From the NCBI GenBank assembly GCA_964017065.1, contig OZ024784.1, forward strand, positions 11,141,152 to 11,205,151: DNA of 64,000 nucleotides, in the 5' to 3' direction. A program made the position numbers and the translations under genes. The stretch comes from Haliclona indistincta (Eukaryota > Porifera > Demospongiae > Haplosclerida > Chalinidae). The notes under the pieces were generated by a model, which saw only the letters and a program-made list of their open reading frames with translations, ran no database searches and was not told the origin of the DNA. Shown in pieces: positions 44,451 to 54,254 of this stretch (its first letter is position 1; every line of letters begins with the position of its first letter).

Positions 44451-45018
44451 TAGTCTGGGGTCCCGCCCCTTTCACAACGAGGAAAGGGTCTGGTAAAAAC
44501 CGTACATGAAAGTTGTGCACGGCACCTTGTAGAGTGCGCCCAATCAGATTACAGTGCATATCATTAGTTACGTAATGTTAGTGTTTCACGTGGGCGTACG
44601 ACCGCAGACAGAAGAATGAGCAAGCCAAGGTGGAACAGGGAGGCAATACTATCGGCCGCCAGACAGACAGCCAAAGAGCTTGGGTACGACCGTTTAAAAC
44701 CCGAACAAGAAGAGGTTGTATTAGCCTTTGTTGGTGGGCAGGATGTCTTAGGATCGCTTCCTACAGTACGGGAGTTTGGGAAGACGCTCTGGCCTCTGCT
44801 TCACGGCTCTACGTTCGACAAGCTACGAGGGACGCTAAAAGAGTATTATAATTGTTGTATCTCTTTTGAACGCGTTGATGGAGAGCCAATTAGTGAGAAC
44901 GTACAGAGAGCGTTGCGGTTGATGATTATGTAATACATTGCGCTTCCGCTGCACAACTTTCATGTACGGTTTTTACCAGACCCTTTCCTCGTTGCGAATG
45001 GGGCGGGACCCCAGACTA
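44451..45018. mobile_element. TAGTCT element 2, Mutator-like, carrying a RecQ-like fragment (568 bp)
   Basis: Inverted repeats of about 70 bp start TAGTCTGGGGTCCCGCCCC and include AAAGGGTCTGGTAAAA. The 9-bp target duplication AGGGACCCG is at 44,442-44,450 and 45,019-45,027. The interior is almost entirely one open frame (44,616-44,933), as in a Pack-MULE that has captured a gene fragment. Confidence 0.85.
44616..44933 (+). pseudogene. RecQ-like helicase N-terminal fragment captured in a transposon
   Basis: Open frame of 105 codons. Residues 20-50 (GYDRLKPEQEEVVLAFVGGQ, DVLGSLPT) resemble the Q-motif and start of motif I of RecQ-family DNA helicases. After SLPT the expected Gly-x-Gly-Lys-Ser loop is replaced by VREFGKTLW, so ATP binding is unlikely, and the rest of the helicase core is missing. 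A later FDKLRGT is again RecQ-like, suggesting local frame damage between the two. The fragment lies wholly inside the inverted repeats of a 568-bp element. No helicase function is expected. Confidence 0.5.
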
Positions 45019-45027
45019 AGGGACCCG

Positions 45028-45175
45028 TGGGTTGGATCGGGTAGATCGCATATTTGTAATCTGCTTTGCAAGACCTTTCGAAATTCATTAGATTCTGTTC
45101 ATTTTGATTTGGAGTGAATAATATTTACAAACCACAAACATTTTACATGTCACATGACTGAATATGAATACTTCC
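45028..45175. other. Spacer between TAGTCT elements 2 and 3
   Basis: No feature recognised. Confidence 0.35.
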
Positions 45176-45184
45176 AACCTCCTC

Positions 45185-46055
45185 TAGTCTCGTTCCCAGA
45201 CCACACCTCTTCCGCTTTGCTTCTGAGAGGGTCTGGCAGCTTGCTCGACTTTTCTCGGCTGGCTGCCTCGTAGTACTTATTAGACAACGAAGATTACCCT
45301 AGATGCTCTCTGTCATCGATCAATCTGAACACACTGCACTATCGCCATGTTGATCATGTGCTCAACGGCGCGTTTGTCATGTGAATTTTGAAAATAAGGC
45401 GATCTGATTGGCAGGAGCACATGAACAGAAGGAGCGTGCAACTGTAAACCGCGCGTTAGTGCCAACAGTGTAGACTATAATTAGATTCACAGATGTGTGC
45501 TCAGAACTTCCATATTTGGAAGTTTTTGTGCTTCATTAAATATGCGTGACGTACATTCTGTGCACGTGATACATAATAGATCTAAGTGCGGCAAGAGAGG
45601 ATGGCGCGAACCCATCGACGTCTTAGTCAGGCCAGCTCCAAGAGAAAGCTGATCATGCTGTCTCCCCGGCGGATCCGTTTACAAACAAGTGAAGAACTCG
45701 CCCGTGAGGAGCGCAATGAAAGCTGGGATGACCGTATTCAAGCCGAGCAACACCAGGCGCGCTCGCTGTCGTAAACTTACCAAGTAATGCGCGTTAAATA
45801 GATATGACGTACGTTCATACCTAGGTAAAGCGGAAGTACGTCATTAATTATTAAAGTGTTTGCACTGTACGTTGCACGCTCCTTCTGTTCATGTGCTCCT
45901 GGATTGGTCATTCCCATTTTCTGAGAATGAAACGTCATCAAGACTGTAGCTATTGAACGCGTGACAATGACGTCACCAAGACCGAGAAAAGTCGAGCAAG
46001 CTGCCAGACCCTCTCAAAAGCAAAGCGGAAGAGGTGTGGTCTGGGAACGAGACTA
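45185..46055. mobile_element. TAGTCT element 3, Mutator-like (871 bp)
   Basis: Inverted repeats of about 75 bp start TAGTCTCGTTCCCAGACCAC and include GAGAGGGTCTGGCAGC. The 9-bp target duplication AACCTCCTC is at 45,176-45,184 and 46,056-46,064. A second inner inverted repeat (AGGAGCACATGAACAGAAGG at about 45,414 and its complement at about 45,880) suggests an element built on an older one. An internal 62-codon open frame at 45,586-45,774 rich in Arg, Ser and Glu is of unknown origin. Confidence 0.85.
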
Positions 46056-46124
46056 AACCTCCTCTGGATCATGATCCACGGATGCAAGCCTCTGATGATT
46101 TGTACAGTAGTGGAGGTGCCCTGT

Positions 46125-46319
46125 TTGTGTTGAGAACCGGTTCTCACTTAGCAAGGGCCGAAGGCCCGGTTTAGGACGACCCTCCCGACTTTGAGCAGTT
46201 AGGAGGTTTTTTAGGGTTTAGTAGAACCATTGAGAACCACTGAGAACTGCTTAGAACCATTGAGTACCACTGAAAACCACAGAGAACCATTGAGAACCAC
46301 TGAGAACCAGGGAGAACCA
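46125..46319 (+). repeat. 10-bp minisatellite (GAGAACCACT)
   Basis: From about 46,221 the unit GAGAACCA(C/T)T repeats with period 10. It continues at 48,931-49,010 on the far side of TAGTCT element 4, so the element split the array. Palindromes GAGAACCGGTTCTC (about 46,133) and GAGAACAGGTTCTC (about 49,055) bracket it. Confidence 0.85.
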
Positions 46320-46528
46320 TAGTCTAGCAGCTAACCCTCCCGCCTACTGATAATTGGATGGACGGCGGAGAGGGTCTAGCAAACATTGCCATTCATAGTT
46401 TTCAACTGACCAATCAGATTCGTAATGAATATCATTTTCTCCCAGGAAGAAAATGATATTCATTCTTCGTGGCTTTGTTATTATTATGAATATGATTAAA
46501 CATGCAGCTGAACTAGAAGCAGTGTATA

Positions 46529-47739
46529 TGTTATGCGCAAACAATGGATCGGGACAATCCATGGATTGCGCTGCTCAAAGTATGGATCCATACTTTGCGC
46601 GGGCAATCCATGGATTGCACAGCACTTGCGCGATCCATGGATTGCGCAACCACACATGTGTCAAGCGTTCGTGCAAAAGAAGAAGACTGAAGACAGCAAG
46701 GTGATCAGTCTAGAGAAAGGAAAGGAAGTCGTTGCATATCTTTTGCCGGCTGGCGAAAACAAAGGCGAGCAAGTTCTGGGTGAAGTAGTCTTGTGGATTT
46801 CGCCTATTAGATTACCTATGTGCATGCAGCTCTTGGACTCAGTGAGGAACTTTACTGTGTTTACCAGCCAAGAAAACGGTATGGAGCTGGAAGAATCAGG
46901 CAGTTTTCCACTGAATACTATAGCAGATGCTACTGAGGCCTTCTATTATTATTATTATTATTATTGAAAAACACACCACATAAGGTGTACATGTAGATTT
47001 AAAATTAATGTTAATCAGTAGCAATTGTCCTTAGCATTAAGTCAATAGGAGAGCTTCCCTGACAAATGTTAACAGTGCTTGATGACAGCAGGAAATCTCT
47101 TAATACTATAGCACATCTCTCGTCATCAGTGGAATATTCTTTTAAATAAGTACGACCACAGAAAATATTGTGTCCAGAGAAAGTATAAGCCAAATCTTCG
47201 TTAAAGATCAGTTTGACCAAAGTGTTTGAGTTGTTTTTTGCATTTTTGATAAATTTGAGCGATCTTGAAGAAACCAAGTTATAAATACTTTGGACTCTAG
47301 CACATCGATGCAGGATACCGGTATGCGTTCTAGGAGGTATTGCTAGTGCATGTGATCACTGCATACTCTGCCCCGCAGCTATTACAGCCTGAACTCAAGA
47401 CTCGTACAACCATATTCATCTCATGTATCCGGCTCAACCGCCCGGCCTTGCTGCCTCAATATACATATTTACTAGCTAGAATACTACAGGCAATCAAGTT
47501 GAACAGCATTGTTGCCGGAGATGCTTCAGTGACGAACGTCAGTAGTTTCGTTGCCAGAGTCCGCCGCTTCTCACGAGCGTCCATGCATCAATGGTTAGGC
47601 CGAGATCCATACTTCGAGTCCCTCGTTTGCGCGATCCATGGATTGAGCAGACAATCCATGGATTGTTGCGCAAAGCATGGATCCATACTTTGGGCAGCGC
47701 AATCCATGGATTGTACCGATCCATAGTTTGCGCACAACA
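46529..47739. mobile_element. Nested element with CAATCCATGGATTG palindromes (1,211 bp)
   Basis: Ends are TGTTATGCGCAAACAATGG and the complement of TGTTGTGCGCAAACTATGG, flanked by TATA at 46,525-46,528 and 47,740-47,743. Each end of about 130 bp carries several copies of the palindrome CAATCCATGGATTG and one larger palindrome around ATGGATCCAT. The interior has an (ATT)n run (46,942-46,966) and two open frames (46,533-46,967 plus, 47,011-47,277 minus) that I cannot assign. A TA or TATA duplication would fit a mariner-type element, but this is tentative. Confidence 0.6.
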
Positions 47740-47813
47740 TATACCCGTACACGTACACGCGGTTGGAGGCAACGCCCAGCTAATCGTAACGCGGTTTACT
47801 TCATTATTATTCA

Positions 47814-48689
47814 CTAGATGATTGTAAAGACAATGTGGGGCGAGCCTGAGCGAACTGTACGTACATGTAACTGAGGAGGAACTTCTCCAGGGTCCATGTT
47901 GTTAGCATGTGAGTACAACTTGGGTGAGAAAGAGCTATCACGATGACATCTGTTGCACTCATCAGAAGAGACAGTCAACCCAGGAAAACTTTCCAGGCAC
48001 GTCAGACACAAAGGCACCTCTATAGTGCTAATAGACATGTGAAAATTGAGCATCTTGGCTCTAACAGCTGGCTGATCAAAAAGAGCAATTTGTGGATGAT
48101 CAGGTTGTCTTTGTCGACTCTCTCGCAAACGCTGTAGTCGACTATCTCTCTGTGCTAGATCCTCAGCATCACGTCGCTCATGTTCTTGGTCTCTCATGTG
48201 CTGTAGCCTGTTTTCTCTTTGTTCACTACTTTCAACATCACGTCGCTGGTGTTCTTGGTCTCTCATGTGCTGCAGCCTGTTTTCTCTTTGTTCACTACTT
48301 TCAACATCACGTCGCTGGTGATCTTGGTCTCTCATGTGCTGTAGCCTGTTTTCTCTTTGTTCACTATTCTCAGCATCACGTCGCTCGTGTTCTTGGTCTC
48401 TCATGTGCTGCAGCCTGTCTTCTCTCTGTTTACTACTCTCAGCATCACGTCGTTCTTGCTGTTGGCGTCTCAACTGCTGTAGCATTGTTTTTCTTTGTTC
48501 AGCATGCTGTTCATCACGCTGGGCAGCACGTCGCGCCTTATCACGAGCTCTTCGCTTGCTCAGTCTCTGCTCTTTTTCCTCTGCAGTTTCAGCAGCTCGG
48601 CGAGCTCTTTCACGCACTCTTCTCCTTAGAAGTTGTTCTTCTTTCTTTGAAGAATAATCACGCACTGGAATAGTAGTATCAGGATCCAT
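47814..48689 (-). pseudogene. Helitron-like protein N-terminus, truncated, with 22-residue repeats
   Basis: The open frame starts most naturally at the ATG at 48,689 (MDPDTTIPVRD); the frame extends further upstream to 48,896. It is highly charged: RRRVRERARRAAETAEEKEQ, then about five 22-residue repeats of the form QRENRLQHMRDQEHERRDAE, which come from a 66-bp DNA repeat (about 48,160-48,440). Next is a Cys cluster (CLTC, then CNRC), then KLYSHANNMDPGEVPPQL. This last motif is typical of the region before the helicase-like part of Helitron-type proteins in invertebrate genomes. The similarity stops right after VPPQL, so replication-initiator and helicase domains are absent. It is a captured or relic fragment inside the Mutator-like element. 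Confidence 0.6.
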
Positions 48690-48930
48690 CGTCTTAGTAT
48701 GATATGACGTAATACACACGCGGCAAAATTGAACCGTTCGGTGAATTAGAGCGTGAGGGCATTTACGGAAAGACGTACGCATACATAGATAGATAGATAG
48801 TTCGCGGGGGACGCTTTTCGATCCCATATGGGGCTCGCCCCAATTAAAAATCAATGAATGGCAATGTTTGCTAGACCCTCTCCGCCGTCCATCCAATTAT
48901 CAGTAGGCGGGAGGGTTAGCTGCTAGACTA

Positions 48931-49060
48931 GGAGAACCACTGAGAACCAGGGAGAACCACTGAGAACCATTGAGAACCAGGGAGAACCATGGAAAACCAC
49001 TGTACCAATGAACACTATGATGACTATATGAAAATGGAGGGCATGCAGTTGAGAACAGGT
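48931..49060 (+). repeat. 10-bp minisatellite, second half
   Basis: Continuation of the GAGAACCACT array from 46,319, ending near a GAGAACAGGTTCTC palindrome. Confidence 0.8.
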
Positions 49061-49109
49061 TCTCATTCCATAAAAATAAACTTTTTTACCTTAAATCTTG
49101 CCATGTCTA

Positions 49110-49230
49110 TACTACTACTACTACTACTACTACTTTTTCGTTTTTAAAATAACATTATAATAACATACTACCAGTACTGCTAGTACTACTACTGTTACTA
49201 ACTACTACTACTAGTACTACTACTACGTAC
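49110..49230. repeat. (ACT)n microsatellite
   Basis: Two impure runs of ACT/TAC trinucleotides at 49,110-49,135 and 49,170-49,228, in the region downstream of the spectraplakin stop codon. Confidence 0.9.
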
Positions 49231-49280
49231 TATATGTCACACTTGCCAAAGACTAATGTAAATGGTCTGGTTATAGTGAT

Positions 49281-49684
49281 TCATTTTTCTTGACTTTTGA
49301 GCAATGAACTTGGTTTAGGAATCTTACTGCTTCTGCGACCAAGCTTATATTTGGCAGAATGTTGTTCAGTTGAACTTGCAACTTGTGCTGAAGTGATAAC
49401 TGGTGATTGTCCTCTTAATTCACCAGAGGTATTACTAGATTTCAAGAATAAACCAGTTGATTCTGACATTTCTGATTCTGATATTTCCGAAACTTTAGGA
49501 AGAGTTGATTTACTAGTTGAACAAACAAGCGAAGCAGAATATTTCTTTCTTTCTTGAGAGGTACGAGAAGCAGATTTAGTCTTTAGATCAGGACCTTTGG
49601 TTCTTGTACCTGATTTACTCCGAAACATAGCTTGCATGCTTTTGCCAGACTCAACTTGGCTAATTATAGAATCACGACCAGGTA
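49281..49684 (-). CDS. Spectraplakin, last coding exon (C-terminal tail)
   Basis: The acceptor TTATTTCAG precedes 49,684; two bases complete the codon split with the previous exon, and the stop TGA is at 49,281-49,283. It encodes about 133 residues, Ser/Thr/Lys-rich and probably disordered. The tail begins with PGRDSIISQVESGKSMQAMF and RSKSGTRTK, equivalent to the end of the GAS2 domain and the basic stretch that follows it in MACF1/dystonin. It ends RRSSKIPKPSSLLKSQEK, which contains Ser-Lys-Ile-Pro in a basic, serine-rich setting. This is an SxIP motif (bases 49,317-49,328) that would bind EB1-family proteins at microtubule plus ends. Assignment rests on the neighbouring GAS2 exons and consistent splice phase. 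Confidence 0.75.
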
Positions 49685-49746
49685 CTGAAATAATAATGAT
49701 AGACCAGTTATATAGCATACTGTATAAATAGGCTATGGTTCATTAC

Positions 49747-49864
49747 CTCTACATGGATCATTTTTTTCTAGGAATTCTTTCAGAGGTTCCCAGCCTCCTC
49801 CTACTCTCACCATTACTGTACTCCGTAGAATGCGTACCATGCGAAGCTTCTGAGAATCTCCAAA
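49747..49864 (-). CDS. Spectraplakin, GAS2-domain exon 2
   Basis: 118-nt exon with acceptor TATTTCTAG and donor G|GTAATG. It encodes [20 protein letters not shown], then [19 protein letters not shown]. This is a very clear match to the GAS2-related (GAR) domain of MACF1, dystonin and shortstop, which binds microtubules along their length. The VGGGW and NDPCR motifs are the family hallmarks. Introns on either side are only 62 and 52 nt. The phase fits: 39 codons plus one base, completed by two bases of the last exon. Confidence 0.92.
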
Positions 49865-49916
49865 CTAGAAATACAAAAATCACTAAATTCATAATTATTA
49901 TAGACAACTAGCTTAC

Positions 49917-49991
49917 TCTGTACTGGCCTTCTCCAACACAAGTTACTCTGAACTTAGATCGACAATGACAGGCTGATGCCTGTACTTGTAT
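49917..49991 (-). CDS. Spectraplakin, GAS2-domain exon 1
   Basis: 75-nt exon of exactly 25 codons, with acceptor TATGTTCAG and donor AGA|GTAAGC. It encodes IQVQASACHCRSKF and RVTCVGEGQYR, the first part of the GAS2-related domain. The CxC pair and the GxGQYR turn lead directly into FGDSQ of the next exon. It is separated from the upstream EF-hand exon by an intron of about 12.9 kb full of transposons. Confidence 0.88.
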
Positions 49992-50305
49992 CTGAACATA
50001 AAATACAATAATAAAAATAAAAATACATAATGTATTATGACCGGATTAGAGAAAACGGGCATATTAATAATTGTTGTATACTCTTAGGTAACGAACTCTC
50101 GATGTCACCTAGTCCATAATAACAACTTTTAAACCATAGCATGAACAATTCTCTTTGATGTAACAAGCGTTAATGAGGGCTATAAATCACGTACAGCCTG
50201 CAAGCGTTTCAAGATAGCCGCAAGGTAGCCAGCTAGACGTCAGGCAAGCAGCGCAGTATGATTTATTGTAGTTATAATTATACCGATCAATTGTTGTTTA
50301 AGCAT

Positions 50306-51080
50306 TTAAAGCCCTTGTGCTTCACCGTCAAAGTTCTCCGAAGTGATAATAGAGGCGAATACACATCAGACGAGTTTAAGAAACATCTCAAACTTCAAGG
50401 AATCAAGCATGAGAGTTCAGAATCAGAACAGAATGGACTTGCAGAGAGATTAAATAGAACTCAGGTAGAGATGGTGCGATCCATGCTTGCTGATTCATGA
50501 TTTCCAAATCGTTTTGGGCAGAAGGTCTTGCAACAGCAGTGTATATACGGAACAGATGTCCTACTGTGGCTGTTGAGAGAATGACTCCATATGAGTCGCT
50601 GAATTGAGTGAAACCAAAAGTTGGTCATCTTAAAGTCTTTGATTGTGCTGCATATTCTCACATTCCAAAAGGCAAAAATTGGATGACAAGATTCACAACT
50701 GCATCTTTCTTGGCTACTCCGACAACAGAAAGGGTCATCGTCTCTATGATTTGAACCGCTCTAAAGTGATTCATAGTCGAGACATAAAGTTCAACAAGCT
50801 TGACAATGAGTTTGAGATGGAGATGTCTTCCTCTGCTACTGCGGAAAGTCCCCAAGTAATAGTAGTTGTTGCAAAACACTGGAGCAGCCAAATCTTAAAG
50901 AAGCTAGATGAAGTAAGGGATGCATTGATGGAGAAAAAGAGATGAAGCACAACGAATGAAGAGAGCTACTGCACGAAGTATTCGTGAGCCTGTGTCATGT
51001 GCTGTTAATTTTAACTGGTGATGCAGAAGACTACAGAGAACTGATCGGTGAATTTCTGGCTATAAGAAAGCCCGGAAGAG
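50306..51080 (+). pseudogene. Copia-type integrase remnant
   Basis: The first frame (50,258-50,500) has KVLRSDNRGEYTSDEF, then ESSESEQNGLAERLNRT, the Asp- and Glu-bearing motifs of a Ty1/Copia integrase. It is ended by a stop where ADS meets FPK. The match continues in other frames: FWAEGLATAVYIRNRCPT, then HLKVFDCAAYSHIPK, then (50,643-50,945) LDDKIHNCIFLGYSDNRKGH and VIHSRDIKFN, which is the integrase C-terminal region. At least three frame breaks and a stop are present. No LTRs were found, so this is a fragment. Confidence 0.75.
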
Positions 51081-51244
51081 GAGAGTTGACAAAGGGAAAG
51101 GAGATGGAAAGAAATTAGCTATTTTAAAAACCTTAATACAATTCATAAGAATTCCATTTTGTTTTAGTGGCCTCTTTGTAACATTCCCAATCTTTTAAAC
51201 TGCTCCTTTAGCCATGTTAACCCTACACAAGAGACGGGCAACTA

Positions 51245-51782
51245 CCATAAATCGGCAAATTTTCGTTATTAAAATATTTTCGTGGGTAGGTCCAACCACG
51301 AAAGTTAAACACACGAAAATTTTTAACAATGAAAATTTGTAAACACGTGTATGCCGAGTTGCGAGTTGTATGCTATAAGTTTATGCTCAAGAGCTTGGCT
51401 GCAGCTGAAATACTGTCTGGCTGAACTTACTGTTTAGCCAGCGACAGTGAGTGAACTTTCTACTTTGCTGTCAGGAACGAGCGTCTCAGATGATTGCCAG
51501 TGCCTGAGTGTTTTGGTCTGGCCCAGGCTAACAAATGGGCAGGATTCATTCATTCAGCTGGCTCCTACACTCTTGTACACACAATAACCACGAATACAAG
51601 CATCGTTACAGCTGTCAGCAGCAACAGCCACGCAGTTTCGTCTAGAAACTGCTTACACGTTGATAAATATGATTTTCATTGTTAAAATAATTATTTTCGT
51701 GGGCAGGTCGACCCACAAAAATATTTTAACATGAAAATTTAACACACGAAAATTTGTTACACGAAAATTTCCCGATTTACGG
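51245..51782. mobile_element. Mariner-type MITE, CCGTA family, copy 1 (538 bp)
   Basis: Left end CCATAAATCGGCAAATTTTC, right end the complement of CCGTAAATCGGGAAATTTTC, flanked by TA at 51,243-51,244 and 51,783-51,784. Internal repeats of ACACGAAAATTT. No transposase. Lies in the spectraplakin intron. Confidence 0.7.
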
Positions 51783-52121
51783 TATTTTTGCTTAGCATGT
51801 CTGACGTCACAGGAAGTGGGCGTCAAAATTTGAAGATAGATTATTTCGCCGAAAGGCGAAATAGGGAGGTTGGGTCCTAGCAGAGCTATGGCAGGAATAC
51901 CTAGCACCATTGGGTCTCCTGGGCCCTCTTGACATAAAAAGCAGCCAAACATGCATTAACTTTGTTCACACATTGTTTTGACCAATGAAGCGGCGTTTTT
52001 TTTTGCTCCAGTGAGAGTGATTCCAGCACACGACAGTTGGTAGATCGTCAAGTGGGCGTGGTTAACTGCATTAGTTATTGACAACAAGCCCGCGCGTTGT
52101 GCAAGTTGATTTTGTATATTA

Positions 52122-52423
52122 CCGTATTTCTCTTAAAGATTCGGCAGCCCTTATTTTTCGGCACATTGTTGCTGAAATGCGTACTAAACTTCCAAATTTC
52201 GGCAAGCGCTTTGGTTCTTCATCACAGTAAGCCAACAGCCCGAAGTGAAAAGTCTTGTACTTCATGGAAAAGAGCTGTAGACGCGTTCTCGTTCAAACAA
52301 ATGCTTGTCGCCACACCTCCAATTTTTCGGCACTTCTGGAACTTCTGTCACAATTACCTTCAAATATTGAGCAAGCAAATCTGAAATTATTTATTTTGCA
52401 CCGAATTTTTAGAGGAAATACGG
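52122..52423. mobile_element. Mariner-type MITE, CCGTA family, copy 2 (302 bp)
   Basis: Left end CCGTATTTCTCTTAAAGATT, right end the complement of CCGTATTTCCTCTAAAAATT, with TA at 52,120-52,121 and 52,424-52,425. The interior differs from the other CCGTA elements. Confidence 0.7.
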
Positions 52424-52425
52424 TA

Positions 52426-52869
52426 ACGGTGATCACAGCACTAGTTTGTCTGTGTTATGGTTGCAAAGGTTAGTGAAATCCACAGAAACAGAGGCTAGAA
52501 TTGCGGTCCTCACTGAAGAGCTAATCTATATGTAATGCAGATCACAGAGATGTTGTTGATTCTTTGAACATCAAACAACGTATAATACCCCTTGATCAAT
52601 TCCATGAACCTCCTTTAATCTCAACAAGATCAATTTGTATGGATGCCATGACAGAATGCCTTTATGACTTCGAAATTCACCTTAAACCTTTCAGAGGTTT
52701 ATTGACCAAGTGCTTCGAGGACTTGACTGCTAATAGGCCTACATCGATGATTGCTAGCTCCAACGAAGAAGGACATTATCATCACCGGCCTACAATCAGT
52801 ACTACAACGTCTCTGTGAATTATGGTCATCTTGATTCCTGCTAAGTGTGTTTTTGGAGTAAGCGAGTTA
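52426..52869. other. Intron sequence with an unassigned open frame
   Basis: An 84-codon plus-strand open frame (52,564-52,818) preceded by a pyrimidine-poor ATGTAATGCAG could be a relic exon, but it matches no family I know. Otherwise nothing was seen. Confidence 0.35.
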
Positions 52870-52874
52870 GACTT

Positions 52875-53068
52875 TGTGACAATCTGAACAATGTTATGTA
52901 TGATCTTTGTATCATCACTACAAGTGTAGTCAGACTGTCTGTCTCATTGTTTGTCACTTCCATATAAATAGTACTGTATCAGTGTTCTGGCTAGAGAGTT
53001 CTCATTTCATATTGCTCTTGATTTGTACTGTGATTCTGTACACCGTTTCCAATAAAGTGATAGCTACA
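52875..53068 (+). repeat. 5' LTR of the Gypsy element
   Basis: 194 bp. A TATA-like CATATAAATA lies at 52,961-52,970 and a polyadenylation signal AATAAA at 53,051-53,056. It is very close to the 3' LTR except near the last 10 bp. Confidence 0.88.
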
Positions 53069-53104
53069 TTTTGGCGACGAGGATTCTCTGAACTCCACTT
53101 CAGC

Positions 53105-53475
53105 ATGGCACTCATAGGAAGCCTTGGTGAATTCGACGAATCCCGAGAGAGCTGGCCACAGTATGCCGAGAGACTCACTCACTTCTTGGTAGCAAATGGT
53201 ATAACCACAGCAGCAAAAAAGACGTCAGTGTTTCTAGCTGTTATTGGTCCTGACACATTCAAGCTCCTGGAAAGTCTGCTTTCCCCTGAAAACCCGGAAG
53301 ACATGTCAATCACAGAACTAGTCGAGACTCTCACAAAGCACTATAGTCCTGAACCATCCGTTATTGTTGAACGATACAAGTTCTACTCACGACAACGAAA
53401 GCCTAGAGAAGTGCTGCTACCTATCTCTCAGAATTGTGCAGATTAGCCAAGTCATGTACAGTGTTCCACACGAAG
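53105..53475 (+). pseudogene. Gypsy gag, truncated and frameshifted
   Basis: ATG at 53,105 opens MALIGSLGEFDESRESWPQY, then FLVANGITTAAKKTSVFLAV, typical of short Gypsy gag proteins in invertebrates. The frame stops at 53,446. The expected continuation ATYLSELCRLAKSC is readable in another frame just before 53,450, so there is one frameshift. The rest of gag, including any zinc knuckle, is missing beyond about 53,480. Confidence 0.7.
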
Positions 53476-54254
53476 AGGAGCAAAAATCTTTTTTTTTTAC
53501 ATTTTGGTTCATATCTCAGGAACCAAGTGTGCTATGATCATGTTGCATGTACCATTATGATCCTCTATCCTTACTGAGCACCCTGGTTTATATGGTTTTG
53601 CGTCATGTGACATGGGCGTGTCACAATATGATGACGTATCACACCCACTGGAATCACAGTTTTAGGTTAGGATTTCCAGAACTACGCTAGTTAAGATTTC
53701 TTAAAGCTGCATTACAACTATCACCTAGGGATCTAACTATTGGGCAAGTGTCCGGCTTGAACTAGCGTTAGTTCGGCAACGGGAACCAAAAGATAGATTT
53801 CGCAACAAGCCAAAACTTTAGGTACGGGAAATCCGATTCCGTGGGAGTTAAGCTCCAATACTTGGAGACTGCACAGCCAATACATCCATCCACACTTTGC
53901 CGCACACTACACATCCCTAGAAATGTTCACCGCGACAAACGAGACTCTTTTCTGCACGAGTGCTGTTTTCTTGCCGCCATCTTGCGATTTTAATGGATTT
54001 TTGTGATGTCACGCATAATAATCGTTGGCTGTGTAAAACGTCATAACTATTGAAAACACATCGAATCAGTATAATAGTTATAATGCAACATATGCTCATA
54101 ACCACCGTGTGACATCACAAAAGCCATTAAAATCGCAAGATGGCGGCAAGAAAACAGCACTCATGCAGAAAAGAGTCTCGTTTGTCGCGGTGAACATTTC
54201 TAGGGATGCGTAGTGTGCGGCAAAGTGTGGATGGATGTATTGGCTGTGCAGTAT
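53476..54254. other. Inserted sequence with a 144-bp foldback
   Basis: 53,476-53,867 is low-copy sequence with no gene. 53,868-54,012 and 54,109-54,252 are inverted repeats (ACTGCACAGCCAATACATCC at the outer ends, GTGATGTCAC at the loop side) around a 96-bp loop. It sits at the junction between the outer gag and the inner pol, so it may mark a rearrangement point. Confidence 0.65.

Larger units (their letters stand above)
46320..48930. mobile_element. TAGTCT element 4, Mutator-like, carrying a Helitron-like gene fragment (2,611 bp)
   Basis: Inverted repeats of about 80 bp start TAGTCTAGCAGCTAACCCTC and include GAGAGGGTCTAGCAAACATT. The 9-bp target duplication GGAGAACCA is at 46,311-46,319 and 48,931-48,939. 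Inside are another inverted-repeat element (46,529-47,739) and a truncated Helitron-type gene (47,814-48,689). No Mutator transposase was recognised, so it is non-autonomous. Confidence 0.85.

Noticed and set aside
47011..47277. 88-codon minus-strand frame inside the nested palindrome element, possibly BEN-like
   Set aside because: The resemblance was too vague to name, so it is mentioned only within the element.
48092..48673. 193-codon plus-strand open frame
   Set aside because: Antisense shadow of the 66-bp repeat in the Helitron-like fragment.
53476..54254. Foldback as the 5' LTR region of the inner Gypsy element
   Set aside because: Its sequence does not match the TGTTGTG...ACAACA LTR at 56,908-57,056.
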